Assembly: GCF_038002345.1 (NCBI RefSeq)
Contig: NZ_JBBOCJ010000001.1
Span: 248,001 to 312,000 of the forward strand
Length of the DNA stretch: 64,000 bases
Direction: 5' to 3'
From: Paenibacillus sp. FSL M7-0420
Lineage (GTDB): Bacteria; Bacillota; Bacilli; Paenibacillales; Paenibacillaceae
Shown here piece by piece: positions 24,612 to 33,567 of the stretch. The position numbers and the translations under genes are program-made. The stretch's first letter is position 1; each line of letters begins with the position of its first letter. The notes beneath the pieces are model-generated. The model made no database searches, was not told the origin of the DNA, and saw nothing but the letters and a program-made list of their open reading frames with translations.

Positions 24612-25765
24612 GATCTCTGCCGAGAGGGTGTACCTCTCTTATCTCACTGTTGCTGCTGCTGAGCCTGGGACTCACCGGCTGCTGGAATTATGCCGAGGTG
24701 GATGATATGGCGATTGTAGCCGGAGTGGCCATTGATAAGAATGAGGATGGGAAGCTGCTGCTCACAGCAGAGATTGTGGATACAGGCGGGTCGGCGGACA
24801 AGGCTCAGGCGGGCTACAAGATGGTCAGCCTCAGCGGGAATACGATGTTTGAAATCGTCCGCAATATGATCTCTATGACCGGCAAGAAGCTTTTCTGGAG
24901 TCATGCGAAGGCCATAATCATCAGTGAGGAAGCCGCCAGAGAGGGGCTAGTCAAAGTCATTGACTGGTACAGCCGGGACACGGAGACCCGCTCGGATGTG
25001 TTCATCTTCGTGTCTGGAGAGAAGACGGCCCGTGAGATCCTGAATATGAAAAGCACCACGGAAGCAATCCTGTCCTTTGAATTGGCCCAGATGATGCGTG
25101 ATGAGAAGTATACGAACAACGCCCCGGCGGTGGAGATATGGGATTTCATCGATAAGCTGGAGACTTCAGGGATTAATGCGACGGCCCCAATCATTCATAT
25201 TCACCGGAAAAATGGTGAGCAGAGCGAAAGGGTGGCAGGTACCGCCGTATTTGTGAAGGACCGGATGATGGGCAAACTGAGCGGCGATGAGACGAAGACG
25301 ATGCTTATAATCAAAAATATCCTGCAGGGAGGGGTGCTGGCAGTGGATGATAAGCGGGGGAATCCGGCGTATTCCCTGGAGATTATCTCCAATCATACCA
25401 AGCTGAAGCACGAAATGGTGGATGGCAGGCTCCGGATACAGGTTCGTACTGTAACGAAGACAGGGTTGGATGAGGTCATGACCCCGGAGGGATTCCTGAA
25501 GGATGAGACGATTCAGGATATCGAGCAAAGGGCAGCTGAGCAGCTGCAGGCGGATATTCTGGCGTTAATTCATAAGTTGCAGCAGCAATATGAGGCTGAT
25601 ATTTTGGGCTTTGGCGAGAGCTTGTACGAGAACCAGCCTAAGCTCTGGGCCAAAGTGAAGGACCACTGGCCTGAGGTCTTTGCCGGTCTTGAAGTGAGCG
25701 TCAAGTCCAAGGTGACGATACAGAGCAGTGCCAAGACTTCGCGGGCCATCCGGCTGGGGGATTAA
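24608..25765 (+). CDS. Germinant receptor lipoprotein subunit C (GerC family)
   Basis: The 385-residue protein has a lipoprotein signal ending in LTGC (Cys25), followed by WNYAEVDDMAIVAGVAIDK, the hallmark of Ger(x)C proteins. The rest is the three-domain GerC fold of the spore inner membrane outer face. Its ATG shares bases with the stop of gerA (ATGA), so it is translationally coupled. GerC subunits join A and B to form a functional receptor. The length is normal and no residue defect was seen. Confidence 0.94.
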   Translation: MRSLPRGCTSLISLLLLLSLGLTGCWNYAEVDDMAIVAGVAIDKNEDGKLLLTAEIVDTGGSADKAQAGYKMVSLSGNTMFEIVRNMISMTGKKLFWSHAKAIIISEEAAREGLVKVIDWYSRDTETRSDVFIFVSGEKTAREILNMKSTTEAILSFELAQMMRDEKYTNNAPAVEIWDFIDKLETSGINATAPIIHIHRKNGEQSERVAGTAVFVKDRMMGKLSGDETKTMLIIKNILQGGVLAVDDKRGNPAYSLEIISNHTKLKHEMVDGRLRIQVRTVTKTGLDEVMTPEGFLKDETIQDIEQRAAEQLQADILALIHKLQQQYEADILGFGESLYENQPKLWAKVKDHWPEVFAGLEVSVKSKVTIQSSAKTSRAIRLGD

Positions 25766-25767
25766 GT

Positions 25768-25971
25768 ATGTTCATTTACGTGATATTGATCTACGCATTG
25801 ATCGCTGTAATTGATCCATATGGGCTGCGGAAGAAGGGAATGAAGCGGGATTTCCTGGTCTGCTCCGCCCTGTACCTGATCTCCTTCGGGCTGGCCTTCG
25901 CACTGTCGATGCGCTGGGAGATTCCCAGTCCGTCCCCGCTGTTTGTGGAATGGGTGAAAAAGCTATATTAG
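25768..25971 (+). CDS. Small two-helix membrane protein of the ger operon (D-subunit type)
   Basis: The 67-residue protein has two membrane segments (about 2-16 and 32-46) separated by a basic loop (LRKKGMKRD). It starts two bases after the gerC stop and lies before gerB. Small two-helix proteins encoded within germinant receptor operons are known in Bacillus species as D subunits, which tune the response of the receptor. They are distinct from the GerD lipoprotein. The assignment rests on position, size and topology, not on a recognised motif. Confidence 0.8.
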   Translation: MFIYVILIYALIAVIDPYGLRKKGMKRDFLVCSALYLISFGLAFALSMRWEIPSPSPLFVEWVKKLY

Positions 25972-25998
25972 AGCGCACCGCTGAAGGAGGAGGAGAGT

Positions 25999-27123
25999 GT
26001 GAGCAAAGAGACTATTCCGGCTGGACAGTCCATCAGCATCGCTATATTATTTGTCACCGGCGCTTCCCTGTTCCTGGGAACTTCGTCACAGTCCGGCAAC
26101 AGCAGCTGGATTGCCCAACTCTTGGCGATTTTGCTGGCCGTTCCGCTTATGCTCGTCTATGCGAGACTCCATGTCCTGTTTCCGGGCAAGGATCTGTTTG
26201 ACATGCTGATTGCAGTGTTCGGCTCCGTCCTGGGACGGATGCTTTCCTGTCTGTATATCTGGTATGCTTTGCATCTGGGAGCGCTGGTGCTGCGCAATTT
26301 CGGGGAGTTCAGCAAGACCGTAGCCTTAACCGCAACTCCGATGCTCGCACCCATGCTTATGATTGGCCTGCTCTGTATCTGGGTCGTCCACGCCGGGATA
26401 GAGGTGCTTGGAAGAAGTGCTAAGTTTCTCCTGTTATTCTCGCTAATTGTGATTGTAACCCTGCAATTGCTCTCAGTGCCCAAGTTTGAATACCATCATC
26501 TGAAGCCGCTACTCAATACAAGGTTTGAACTTATTCTTGCAGATACAGCAGGCTCGTTCACCTTCCCCTTTGCCGAGATTGTGGTCTTTCTGGGCGCATT
26601 CAGCGCCATTCCGGCCAAGGGCTCTGCCAAGCGGGTGCTGGTCAGCAGCACATTGATTGCAGGGGGGATCATTATTATGATCACGCTGCGTAACCTGCTG
26701 ATACTTGGCCCTGATATTCTGTCCGGTCTGTACTTCCCCTCTTACGTGGCGGTCAGCCGGATTAATATCGGCGATTTCGTTACCCGGATCGAGGGCTCGG
26801 CGGCCATAGTGTTTGTTACGGCGCTCTTCGTCAAGGTCAGTCTGTGCCTGTATGTAACCTGCAACGGGATAGCGAAGGTATTCAAGCTGGGGAGCTACCG
26901 TTCTGTTGTGCTTCAGATGGGGCTGATCATGGTCTATCTGTCGGATTTTATCTATTCCAATATTATGGAAATGGAGTATTTCGCGTATCATATTTACAAG
27001 ATATATGCACTCCCGTTCCAGGTGCTTATCCCTGTATTGCTGTGGCTTACAGCGGAGTTTCTCGCCCGCAGAAGGAGCAGCAGGCAGCAGGCTCTTCCAG
27101 AGCAGCAGCCGGAAGGATCATAA
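25999..27123 (+). CDS. Germinant receptor permease-like subunit B (GerB family)
   Basis: The 374-residue protein has about ten membrane segments and belongs to the APC-superfamily spore germination group. It begins IPAGQSISIAILFVTGASL, near the usual GerB N-terminus, and contains GRSAKFLLLFSLIVI and DTAGSFTFPFAEIVVFLG. It probably binds the germinant. A GTG start has GGAGGAGGAGA immediately ahead. It closes the A-C-D-B operon; a hairpin follows. Confidence 0.93.
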   Translation: MSKETIPAGQSISIAILFVTGASLFLGTSSQSGNSSWIAQLLAILLAVPLMLVYARLHVLFPGKDLFDMLIAVFGSVLGRMLSCLYIWYALHLGALVLRNFGEFSKTVALTATPMLAPMLMIGLLCIWVVHAGIEVLGRSAKFLLLFSLIVIVTLQLLSVPKFEYHHLKPLLNTRFELILADTAGSFTFPFAEIVVFLGAFSAIPAKGSAKRVLVSSTLIAGGIIIMITLRNLLILGPDILSGLYFPSYVAVSRINIGDFVTRIEGSAAIVFVTALFVKVSLCLYVTCNGIAKVFKLGSYRSVVLQMGLIMVYLSDFIYSNIMEMEYFAYHIYKIYALPFQVLIPVLLWLTAEFLARRRSSRQQALPEQQPEGS

Positions 27124-27143
27124 ACGCAGAAGCGCCGTCTCCT

Positions 27144-27163
27144 AGCCCCGCCCATGCGGGGCT
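27144..27163 (+). terminator. Hairpin after the ger operon
   Basis: AGCCCCGC pairs with GCGGGGCT over a 4-base loop. The downstream T-run is short (GATTTTC), so it may be a weak terminator. Confidence 0.45.
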
Positions 27164-27250
27164 GTCCGATTTTCAACCTGTCCTGAAGTTAGCTATAATG
27201 AGAGGCAAGAGAGAATCTCATAGAACAGGTAGGAAAGGCGTGGATGATAG

Positions 27251-27871
27251 ATGAGCGTATCCAGCATTGTAATGTCCTCACATTGGGGCAGAGAGGTCAG
27301 ACATAAGCTTATTACTCAAGGCTCCAAGGTGCTGGCGGTGGTGTTTCCGGGACAGAATTATTCCGCCGAGCGGCCGCTGCTGGATTATGCGGGCAAGCTG
27401 GCCCGGGAATACGGCTGTGACCTGCTGCTGTTAGAATACGGCTACCAGGCTGCCAGAGTGGCCTTCAAGCGCGAAGAGATTGATATTGTTGCTGAGGAAT
27501 GCAAGATTGCGCTTGCTTCACTTCCCGACTACGAGCAGCTTTTGTTCATCAGCAAGAGTATGGGGACGATTATTGCCGGTAAGGTGGCGTCAGAGCCCGG
27601 AGTGGGCGAGAAGGTCTCGCATCTGTTCCTTACCCCTGTTCCCGAGAGCCTTCCGTTCATCCGGCAGAGCCGGGGCAGTGTGATTTACGGCGGGAGTGAC
27701 CCGATGTTCACCGGGCAGCATCCCGCCGAGCTTAGCAGCATGAAGCAGGTAAGGGTATACAGGATTGACGATGCCAACCACGCTCTGGAAGTGGACAGTG
27801 TCAACGAATCGCTGGCTGTGCTGCTGGTTATTATTAATTTCTATCATGAGTTTTTCCGCGATTCACTATAA
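27251..27871 (+). CDS. Alpha/beta-hydrolase-fold protein
   Basis: The 206-residue protein starts with a strand-turn VLAVVFPGQNYSAERPLLDY, has a nucleophile elbow ISKSMGT in place of GxSxG, a possible acid in GGSDPMF and a histidine in DDANHALE. The order fits a small serine hydrolase. The loss of the first glycine of the elbow is not unusual in this group. AGGAAAGGCG lies upstream but the exact start is not certain. A kinase-like gene follows 57 bases later and may share the transcript. Confidence 0.8.
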   Translation: MSVSSIVMSSHWGREVRHKLITQGSKVLAVVFPGQNYSAERPLLDYAGKLAREYGCDLLLLEYGYQAARVAFKREEIDIVAEECKIALASLPDYEQLLFISKSMGTIIAGKVASEPGVGEKVSHLFLTPVPESLPFIRQSRGSVIYGGSDPMFTGQHPAELSSMKQVRVYRIDDANHALEVDSVNESLAVLLVIINFYHEFFRDSL

Positions 27872-27928
27872 AGGGAGATGAGAGCATTTACTCGCGGATC
27901 AGTCTGGATTAGCCGGGAGGGCATTGAT

Positions 27929-28729
27929 ATGCAGGGGAAGGTAATCGGTCAAGGCAGATCGGCTGAAGTGCTGGAGTACGGGGAAGGAAAGATTCTTAAG
28001 CTGTACCGCGATGACGTTCCGGAAGAGCATGTGGACTTAGAATATCGTTTCAGTAAGTGTGTGTATGAACAAGGTGTTGCTACTCCGCAGCCCCATGAGC
28101 GGGTAGTGGTAGAGGGCAGACCGGGAATTGTGTATCAGCAGATCGCCGGTCCTACTCTGTTACAGCAGATGAACCGGAAGCCGTGGCTGAACTTCAGCGG
28201 CTTCAAGCAGATGGCCGGCCTGCATCACAGCCTTCATCAGCTCGATGGCATGGGCGAAGCCGGGGCGCAGAAGAAGCGGCTGGAACAGCAAATTATCGCC
28301 GCACCGATGCTTGAGACAGAGGAGAAGACACAGATTCTGTCCCGGCTTGCCCGGCTGCCGGACGGGGAGAAGCTATGCCATGGCGATTTCCACCCGGATA
28401 ATATCCTGATGGATGATAAGCTGTGGGTCATTGACTGGATGACCGGCGTCCGCGGCAATCCTGCAGCGGATGTGGCACGGTCAGTAATCATGTTCCGTAT
28501 CGGGGCCATGCCTGAGCAGGCTTCTGTGTTCGCTAAGGTGTTACTGGGGTTCGCCAGAAAAAGGCTGACCGCGCAATATCTCCGCAGATATCTGAAGCTG
28601 TCAGGCTTGACGCTTGCTGATATTAACCCGTGGATACTGCCGGTAGCAGCCGCACGGCTGGTTGAGGGACTTTCGGTTCCCGAGAAGGAGCTGCTGGTCC
28701 GCGAGATCCGCAGACGCCTGAGGGCATAG
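27929..28729 (+). CDS. Aminoglycoside phosphotransferase (APH)-like kinase
   Basis: The 266-residue protein has a protein-kinase-like fold: GQGRSAEVLEYGEGKILKLY (phosphate loop and Lys), the catalytic loop CHGDFHPDNIL with Asp and Asn, and VIDWMTGVRGNPAADVAR with the metal Asp. It would phosphorylate a small molecule; resistance to aminoglycosides is not implied. The ATG at 27929 has GGGAGG eight bases upstream; the earlier ATG at 27878 is only two bases from its ribosome site. A DUF1697 gene follows 34 bases later. Confidence 0.88.
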   Translation: MQGKVIGQGRSAEVLEYGEGKILKLYRDDVPEEHVDLEYRFSKCVYEQGVATPQPHERVVVEGRPGIVYQQIAGPTLLQQMNRKPWLNFSGFKQMAGLHHSLHQLDGMGEAGAQKKRLEQQIIAAPMLETEEKTQILSRLARLPDGEKLCHGDFHPDNILMDDKLWVIDWMTGVRGNPAADVARSVIMFRIGAMPEQASVFAKVLLGFARKRLTAQYLRRYLKLSGLTLADINPWILPVAAARLVEGLSVPEKELLVREIRRRLRA

Positions 28730-28763
28730 CACTGCGGGCAACAGACTGTATAGAGGAGGCAGA

Positions 28764-29315
28764 ATGCAGGTGAATACATACATTGCATGGCTGCGCGGCA
28801 TCAATGTCGGCGGCAACAAAGTAATTAAAATGCAGGATCTGAAGGCCATGCTCGGAACGCTTCCATTCAGGAATGTACGCACCTACATCCAGAGCGGCAA
28901 TGTTATATTTGAGAGTGAAGCGTTAACAGGCGACGGGCTGGCGGAGATGATTAGCGGGAAGATTCAGGAGACCTTCGGCTTGGAGGTGCCTGTCATCATC
29001 CGTTCTCTGGAGGAGCTGGAGGCGGTCATCGCCGGTAATCCGTTCCCGCAGAGTGAACAGGAAGCCTACAAGCGCCTGTACGTCTCGTTTCTGGCAGCGG
29101 AGCCAGCCGCTGAAGCACTGGAGAAGCTCCGTCCCTATGAGGATGGAGCCGATAAGGTGCGGGTGCTCGGCAGGGAGCTGTATGCCTTCTATGAAGTGAG
29201 TGTGAGCGAGTCGCCGCTGTTCAAGGTGCCGTTCGACAAGCTGCTGGGAACGGCGCTTACCGCGCGCAACTGGAACACCCTGAACAAGGTAGCAGCGCTG
29301 GCCCGTAAGCCGTAA
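28764..29315 (+). CDS. DUF1697 protein
   Basis: The 183-residue protein opens with IAWLRGINVGGNKVIKMQDLK, then FRNVRTYIQSGNVIFES, the signature of DUF1697, a small ferredoxin-like-fold family of unknown function common in soil bacteria. GAGGAGGCAGA precedes the ATG. It probably forms a transcript with the kinase-like gene; a strong hairpin ends the cluster. Confidence 0.92.
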   Translation: MQVNTYIAWLRGINVGGNKVIKMQDLKAMLGTLPFRNVRTYIQSGNVIFESEALTGDGLAEMISGKIQETFGLEVPVIIRSLEELEAVIAGNPFPQSEQEAYKRLYVSFLAAEPAAEALEKLRPYEDGADKVRVLGRELYAFYEVSVSESPLFKVPFDKLLGTALTARNWNTLNKVAALARKP

Positions 29316-29332
29316 AGGAAATAGCAGCTCTC

Positions 29333-29374
29333 CCAAATACCCCACCAGGATGTATCTCTTGGTGGGGTATTTGG
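29333..29374. terminator. Strong hairpin after the DUF1697 gene
   Basis: CCAAATACCCCACCA pairs with TGGTGGGGTATTTGG (15 bp) over a 12-base loop. There is no T-run, so it may act as a stability element or a weak terminator. Confidence 0.6.
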
Positions 29375-29478
29375 CGTGTCCGGCACGTTCAGCAAACATT
29401 CAGCGGGCATTCATTGCCGGTTAAGGTACGGATGCCATAATACACCTAAGAAATGAACGAATCGGAGTGGATCAAACG

Positions 29479-31668
29479 ATGAAAATACTGAAGAGGCCGG
29501 GTACCGATGTTGTACTGGTAATGATTATGCTGCTGGCAGCCGTCCTGTACGGATACGGAATCTGGAATGACCAATATGCCAATACGTACTATACAACCGC
29601 AGTGGGCAGCATGCTGCAGAGCTTCCATAACTTCTTCTTCGCTTCCCTGGATTCAGCAGGGTCTGTAACGGTCGATAAGCCGCCGGTAACCTTCTGGCTG
29701 CAGACCTTAAGCGCGCTGGTCTTCGGCCTGCATGGCTGGAGTGTCATTCTGCCGCAGGTGCTCGGCGGCATAGGCTCGGTACTCTTAATTTATCTGCTGG
29801 TGAAGCCTGCCTTCGGACAGGCGGCTGCACGGCTTGCAGCGCTCGTTATGGCGGCTACCCCGGTAGCAGCGGCGGTAAGCCGGACGAACAATATTGATGC
29901 GCTGCTGGTGTTCACGCTGCTGCTGGCGGCATGGTTCCTCTTCCGAGGCACCCGGACCCACCGGACGGGCAGCCTGCTCGCCGCCTTCGGGCTCATCGGT
30001 GTCGCCTTCAATGAGAAGATGCTGCAGGCTTATATGGTTCTTCCGGCCTTTTATCTATTCTATCTTCTGGCAGCCAAGGTGAACTGGAAAAAGAAGGCCG
30101 GCACCCTTGCAGCCTGCACTGCCGTACTGCTGGCAGTGTCTCTATCCTGGGCTGTAATTGTCGATTCCATTCCGGCAGATGAGCGGCCTTACATCGGGAG
30201 CAGCGGCACCAATTCTGTGCTTAATCTGGCTTTTGGCTATAACGGTGTGTCCCGTCTGACCGGTGACCGCAGCACTGGAGGACCCGGGAGCGGCGGATTC
30301 GGCGGCGGCATGCCCGCAATGAACGGGGAAATGCCGGAATTAGGCGGTGAATTCCCGCCTATGGATGGAGCTGATGGACAAGGGGGCGCAGACGGGCAAG
30401 GGGCGACGAACGGCCGTGATTCCGCCGCCGGGGACAATCAGAGCCGTGACAGCGGCGGGACTGCTCCAGGCCAGAACGGACGCGGTGGCGGAATGGTGCC
30501 GGGCGGTCAGGACGGCGGACGGCGCGGAGAAGGAGCGGAAGGCGGATTCGGCGGGTTCGGCGGCCCGAACGGACGCGGCGGGATGAACGGCGGCGGCATG
30601 TTCAACACCGGCACCGCCGGTCCGCTGCGGCTGTTCCAGCAGGAGCTGTCCGGCCAGGCGAGCTGGCTGCTGCCGTTCGTGCTCTTCGGCAGCATCGGGA
30701 TCTTGGCCAGCTTGCGCCGCAGGAGCTTCACCCGGCAGCATAAGGAAGCCATCTTCTGGCTGGCCTGGCTGGTTCCGGTCATGGGATTCTTCAGCATCGC
30801 AGGCTTCTTCCACCAGTATTACCTGATTATGATGGCTCCGCCGGTGGCGGCGCTGGCAGGTACAGGCTGGTCTCAGCTCTGGAGCTACTATAAGGAGCGG
30901 AAGGCCTGGCTGTCCTGGCTGCTACCCGCAGCGGTGCTGGCTACAACGGTACTTGAGGTGTACATTATCCGTCCGTACGACGATACCATCGGCAGCGGCT
31001 GGTCCACCGGTATTCTGGCAGCAGGTCTTGCCATGACGGTACTGCTGGTCATTCTGCGGCTGCTGAAGGTGGTACGCGATAAGCCCTCCTGGTTACATGC
31101 CGCTGCGGTAACAGGGTTCCTGGTGCTGCTGATTGGCCCGCTCTACTGGGCATTTACACCGATTGTCTATGGAAATAATAGCATGACTCCAGCAGCAGGG
31201 CCGGATAGCGGCAGCTCCTTCGGGATGGGTGCAATGGGCAATATGAGCGGCATGCCCAACATAGCCAACATGGGCGGGGGCGGAAGGAACAACGCTGCCG
31301 GTATCAATGAGTCTCTGCTGACCTATCTCAAGGAGCATAATACCGGCGAGAAATATCTGTTCGCAGCGATGGATTATGGAACGGCAGGCCCGTATATCAT
31401 CGACGAAGGGGAGCAGGTCGTCATCCTGAACGGCTTCAATGCATCAGATACGCCCTACACCCCAGCCACTCTGAAGGAGCTTGTAGAGAGCGGGCAAGTG
31501 AAGTACTTCCTGGTCACCAGCGGCGGCATGGGCGGGATGCGGGGCGGCGGCAGCTCGGAGATTACGGAATGGATTACCGCGAACGGGACGGAGGTTCCGG
31601 CCGCAGACTGGCAGGGGACGCAGAACAGCGGCAATGCCGGAACCTTGTACGAGATCACCCTGAACTAA
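29479..31668 (+). CDS. GT39-type membrane glycosyltransferase (YkcB type) with Gly-rich insertion
   Basis: The protein has 729 residues and about 11-12 membrane segments. The N-terminal half resembles ArnT/PMT enzymes: an extracytoplasmic loop with the acidic pair region YYTTAVGSMLQSFHNFFFASLD and DKPPVTFWLQ. These enzymes move a sugar from a polyprenyl-phosphate carrier to an acceptor outside the membrane. A Gly/Gln/Asp-rich low-complexity stretch of about 115 residues (roughly 265-385) interrupts the protein, and a second Gly/Met-rich stretch lies near 570-600. The ATG at 29479 has GGAG 11 bases upstream; a GTG at 29467 is possible. The GT2 gene downstream should supply the polyprenyl-phosphate sugar, as in B. 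subtilis ykcB-ykcC. Confidence 0.88.
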   Translation: MKILKRPGTDVVLVMIMLLAAVLYGYGIWNDQYANTYYTTAVGSMLQSFHNFFFASLDSAGSVTVDKPPVTFWLQTLSALVFGLHGWSVILPQVLGGIGSVLLIYLLVKPAFGQAAARLAALVMAATPVAAAVSRTNNIDALLVFTLLLAAWFLFRGTRTHRTGSLLAAFGLIGVAFNEKMLQAYMVLPAFYLFYLLAAKVNWKKKAGTLAACTAVLLAVSLSWAVIVDSIPADERPYIGSSGTNSVLNLAFGYNGVSRLTGDRSTGGPGSGGFGGGMPAMNGEMPELGGEFPPMDGADGQGGADGQGATNGRDSAAGDNQSRDSGGTAPGQNGRGGGMVPGGQDGGRRGEGAEGGFGGFGGPNGRGGMNGGGMFNTGTAGPLRLFQQELSGQASWLLPFVLFGSIGILASLRRRSFTRQHKEAIFWLAWLVPVMGFFSIAGFFHQYYLIMMAPPVAALAGTGWSQLWSYYKERKAWLSWLLPAAVLATTVLEVYIIRPYDDTIGSGWSTGILAAGLAMTVLLVILRLLKVVRDKPSWLHAAAVTGFLVLLIGPLYWAFTPIVYGNNSMTPAAGPDSGSSFGMGAMGNMSGMPNIANMGGGGRNNAAGINESLLTYLKEHNTGEKYLFAAMDYGTAGPYIIDEGEQVVILNGFNASDTPYTPATLKELVESGQVKYFLVTSGGMGGMRGGGSSEITEWITANGTEVPAADWQGTQNSGNAGTLYEITLN

Positions 31669-31687
31669 CCTGCGGGAGCAGGAGATC

Positions 31688-31727
31688 AGGAAGCGCGTAT
31701 ATCCGGCCCTTTGCCGGCGCGCTTCCT
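31688..31727 (+). terminator. Hairpin between the GT39 and GT2 genes
   Basis: AGGAAGCGCG pairs exactly with CGCGCTTCCT, with an inner CCGG-N6-CCGG stem. The T-run after it is broken (TACTACTTTT), so partial termination or RNA processing inside the operon is more likely than a full stop. Confidence 0.5.
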
Positions 31728-31752
31728 TACTACTTTTGAGGAGGAGCTGCCC

Positions 31753-32736
31753 ATGAGTGTTCAAGTGCGCTATTCCATTATCATACCGATGTTCAATGAA
31801 GAGGCTGTTATTCAGGAGACCTACCGGCGCATCAAAAAAGTAATGGGCATAACAGGCGAGCCCTACGAGCTGATCTTCGTCAATGACGGCAGCACGGACA
31901 ACTGCGCGCAGATGATCGAGGAATACAGCTATTGGGATGAAAGTGTGAAGCTGATCGATCTGTCCCGCAATTTCGGGCATCAGGTCGCTATTACCGCAGG
32001 TATGGATTATGCGCTGGGTGATGCGGTCGTGATCATTGACGCGGATCTCCAGGACCCGCCCGAGCTGATTCCCGAGATGATTGCGGAGTGGAAGCAAGGC
32101 TACCAGGTCGTGTATGCCAAGCGGATCAAGCGAAACGGAGAGTCCCTGTTCAAAAAATGGTCGGCCAGCTTATTTTACCGGGTGCTGCGTTATTCGACCG
32201 ATATCTCCATTCCGGTGGATACCGGCGATTTCCGCCTGATGGACCGCAGAGTCTGCGATGAGCTGAAGCGTCTGCCGGAGAAGAACCGCTTCGTGCGCGG
32301 TCTGGTCAGCTGGGTCGGATTCCGCCAGAAGGCGATAGAATACGAGCGGGAGGAGCGGCTGGCCGGAGAGACCAAATATCCGTTCAGACGGATGCTGAAG
32401 CTGTCGCTGGACGGCATTACCTCCTTCTCTTATAAGCCGCTGAAGCTGGCGGGTGTTCTTGGAGCACTGCTGTCCGTATCCGGGTTTCTGTACCTGATGT
32501 ATGTACTGTATCTGGCGCTCTTTACGGATGCGGCCGTGAAGGGCTGGGCGTCGATGATCGGGATCACCTTGACCTTCAACGGGTTCGTGCTGCTCATGCT
32601 GGGTATTCTGGGTGAGTATGTCGGACGGATCTATGATGAGTCCAAGGGGCGCCCCCTCTACATCGTTCAGGAATTCTACAGCGGCAGGCCGCAGCAGAAC
32701 GCGCAGGAGCAGAGAGTCGCCAGTCTCAACAAATAA
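31753..32736 (+). CDS. Polyprenyl-phosphate glycosyltransferase, GT2 (YkcC/DPM type)
   Basis: The 327-residue protein has a GT-A domain: IIIPMFNEEAVIQE, FVNDGSTDNC, the DXD site IDADLQDPPELIP, and a C-terminal pair of membrane segments, the plan of the DPM1/GtrB/YkcC group. It would attach a sugar from a nucleotide donor to undecaprenyl phosphate on the inner leaflet. Gene order suggests it serves the GT39 enzyme upstream. GAGGAGGAG lies six bases before the ATG at 31753; the ORF extends upstream without a ribosome site. Confidence 0.93.
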   Translation: MSVQVRYSIIIPMFNEEAVIQETYRRIKKVMGITGEPYELIFVNDGSTDNCAQMIEEYSYWDESVKLIDLSRNFGHQVAITAGMDYALGDAVVIIDADLQDPPELIPEMIAEWKQGYQVVYAKRIKRNGESLFKKWSASLFYRVLRYSTDISIPVDTGDFRLMDRRVCDELKRLPEKNRFVRGLVSWVGFRQKAIEYEREERLAGETKYPFRRMLKLSLDGITSFSYKPLKLAGVLGALLSVSGFLYLMYVLYLALFTDAAVKGWASMIGITLTFNGFVLLMLGILGEYVGRIYDESKGRPLYIVQEFYSGRPQQNAQEQRVASLNK

Positions 32737-32753
32737 CCATATTCCTTCCACAT

Positions 32754-32790
32754 TAAAAAACCGCCTCTCCTCCAAAAAGGAAAGGCGGTT
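32754..32790 (-). terminator. Terminator between convergent GT2 and flavoprotein genes
   Basis: AACCGCCT pairs with AGGCGGTT. On the minus strand the hairpin is followed by six T residues, so it mainly ends the flavoprotein transcript but may serve both. Confidence 0.82.
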
Positions 32791-32811
32791 CTTATGTAAC
32801 AGCTGTATTTG

Positions 32812-33378
32812 CTAAGCCTTCAGCAAATCGTGATCGACATACCGTGCACCGTTCAGCTCACTGATGATGTTAACGGCCACCTTGGCGCCGTCCCCGGCAG
32901 TGATAATCGCGTGGACACTCATTCCGGCAACGGTTCCGGCGGCCCAGATTCCGTCGATGTTGGTTCTGCCTTCCGGTGTGGCGGCGATCACCGTCTTGAT
33001 TCTTGGCTCCGTACCCTCCTCGGTGGTTACCCCGGCTGCGGCAGCCAGATCTGTCAGAACACCTGTCGCCAGCACGACATGCTTAGCTTCATAAGTAGCT
33101 CCGCTCTCCATCCCGATGACGAAGCCCTCACCGCTGGCTTCCAGTGAGGTCGCCTGTCCGGCAACCAGCTCGGCCCCGAACTTCACGGCCTGCTTATGTC
33201 CGGTTTCTACAAGATCAGGTCCGCCAATCTCGCTAATTCCGTAATAATTCTCATACCAGCCTCTGCGGGTCATACCTTTGTCGTTGTCAATCAGCAGTGT
33301 TTTTTTGCCGGCCTTGGCAGCGAACAGGGCGGCGCTTGCACCGGCAGGACCGGCGCCGATAATGGCGATTTCGTACAT
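32812..33378 (-). CDS. Short FAD-dependent oxidoreductase related to thioredoxin reductase
   Basis: The 188-residue protein has the FAD-binding start YEIAIIGAGPAGASAALFAAK and the C-terminal FAD motif GIWAAGTVAGMSVHAIITAGDGAKVA, as in thioredoxin reductase, but lacks the NADPH domain between them and has no cysteine at all, so it cannot pass electrons through a CxxC. It may be a single-domain flavoprotein that works with a partner. TTTTAGGAGGGTATCTC precedes the ATG at 33378; the longer open frame upstream is a product of the 63-bp tandem repeat. It lies beside a two-component system. Confidence 0.85.
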   Translation of the reverse strand: MYEIAIIGAGPAGASAALFAAKAGKKTLLIDNDKGMTRRGWYENYYGISEIGGPDLVETGHKQAVKFGAELVAGQATSLEASGEGFVIGMESGATYEAKHVVLATGVLTDLAAAAGVTTEEGTEPRIKTVIAATPEGRTNIDGIWAAGTVAGMSVHAIITAGDGAKVAVNIISELNGARYVDHDLLKA

Positions 33379-33393
33379 GAGATACCCTCCTAA

Positions 33394-33534
33394 AAGTTTT
33401 GATAGCCTAAACCTCATGGAATCACTTCGCAAAACTCGCTTCGGAAGCATATGCTTAAGTTTTGATAGCATAAACCTCATGGAATCACTTCGCAAAACTC
33501 GCTTCGGAAGCATACGCTTAAGTTTTGATAGCCT
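33394..33534. repeat. 63-bp tandem duplication upstream of the short flavoprotein gene
   Basis: Units start at 33394 and 33457, with a partial third from 33520; the period is exactly 63. The two full copies differ at only a few positions. On the minus strand each copy contains GCTATCAAAACTT and CTTCCGAAGCGAGTTTTGCG. The repeats fill the 5' leader of the flavoprotein gene. Because 63 is a multiple of three the frame stays open, giving a false N-terminal extension. Confidence 0.93.
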
Positions 33535-33567
33535 GGAACTATTATATCGCTATTTACAGCTCATTGG

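Noticed and set aside
33379..33513. 45-residue N-terminal extension of the short flavoprotein
   Set aside because: It is a translation of the 63-bp tandem repeat; the ATG at 33378 has AGGAGG just upstream and begins the FAD motif normally.
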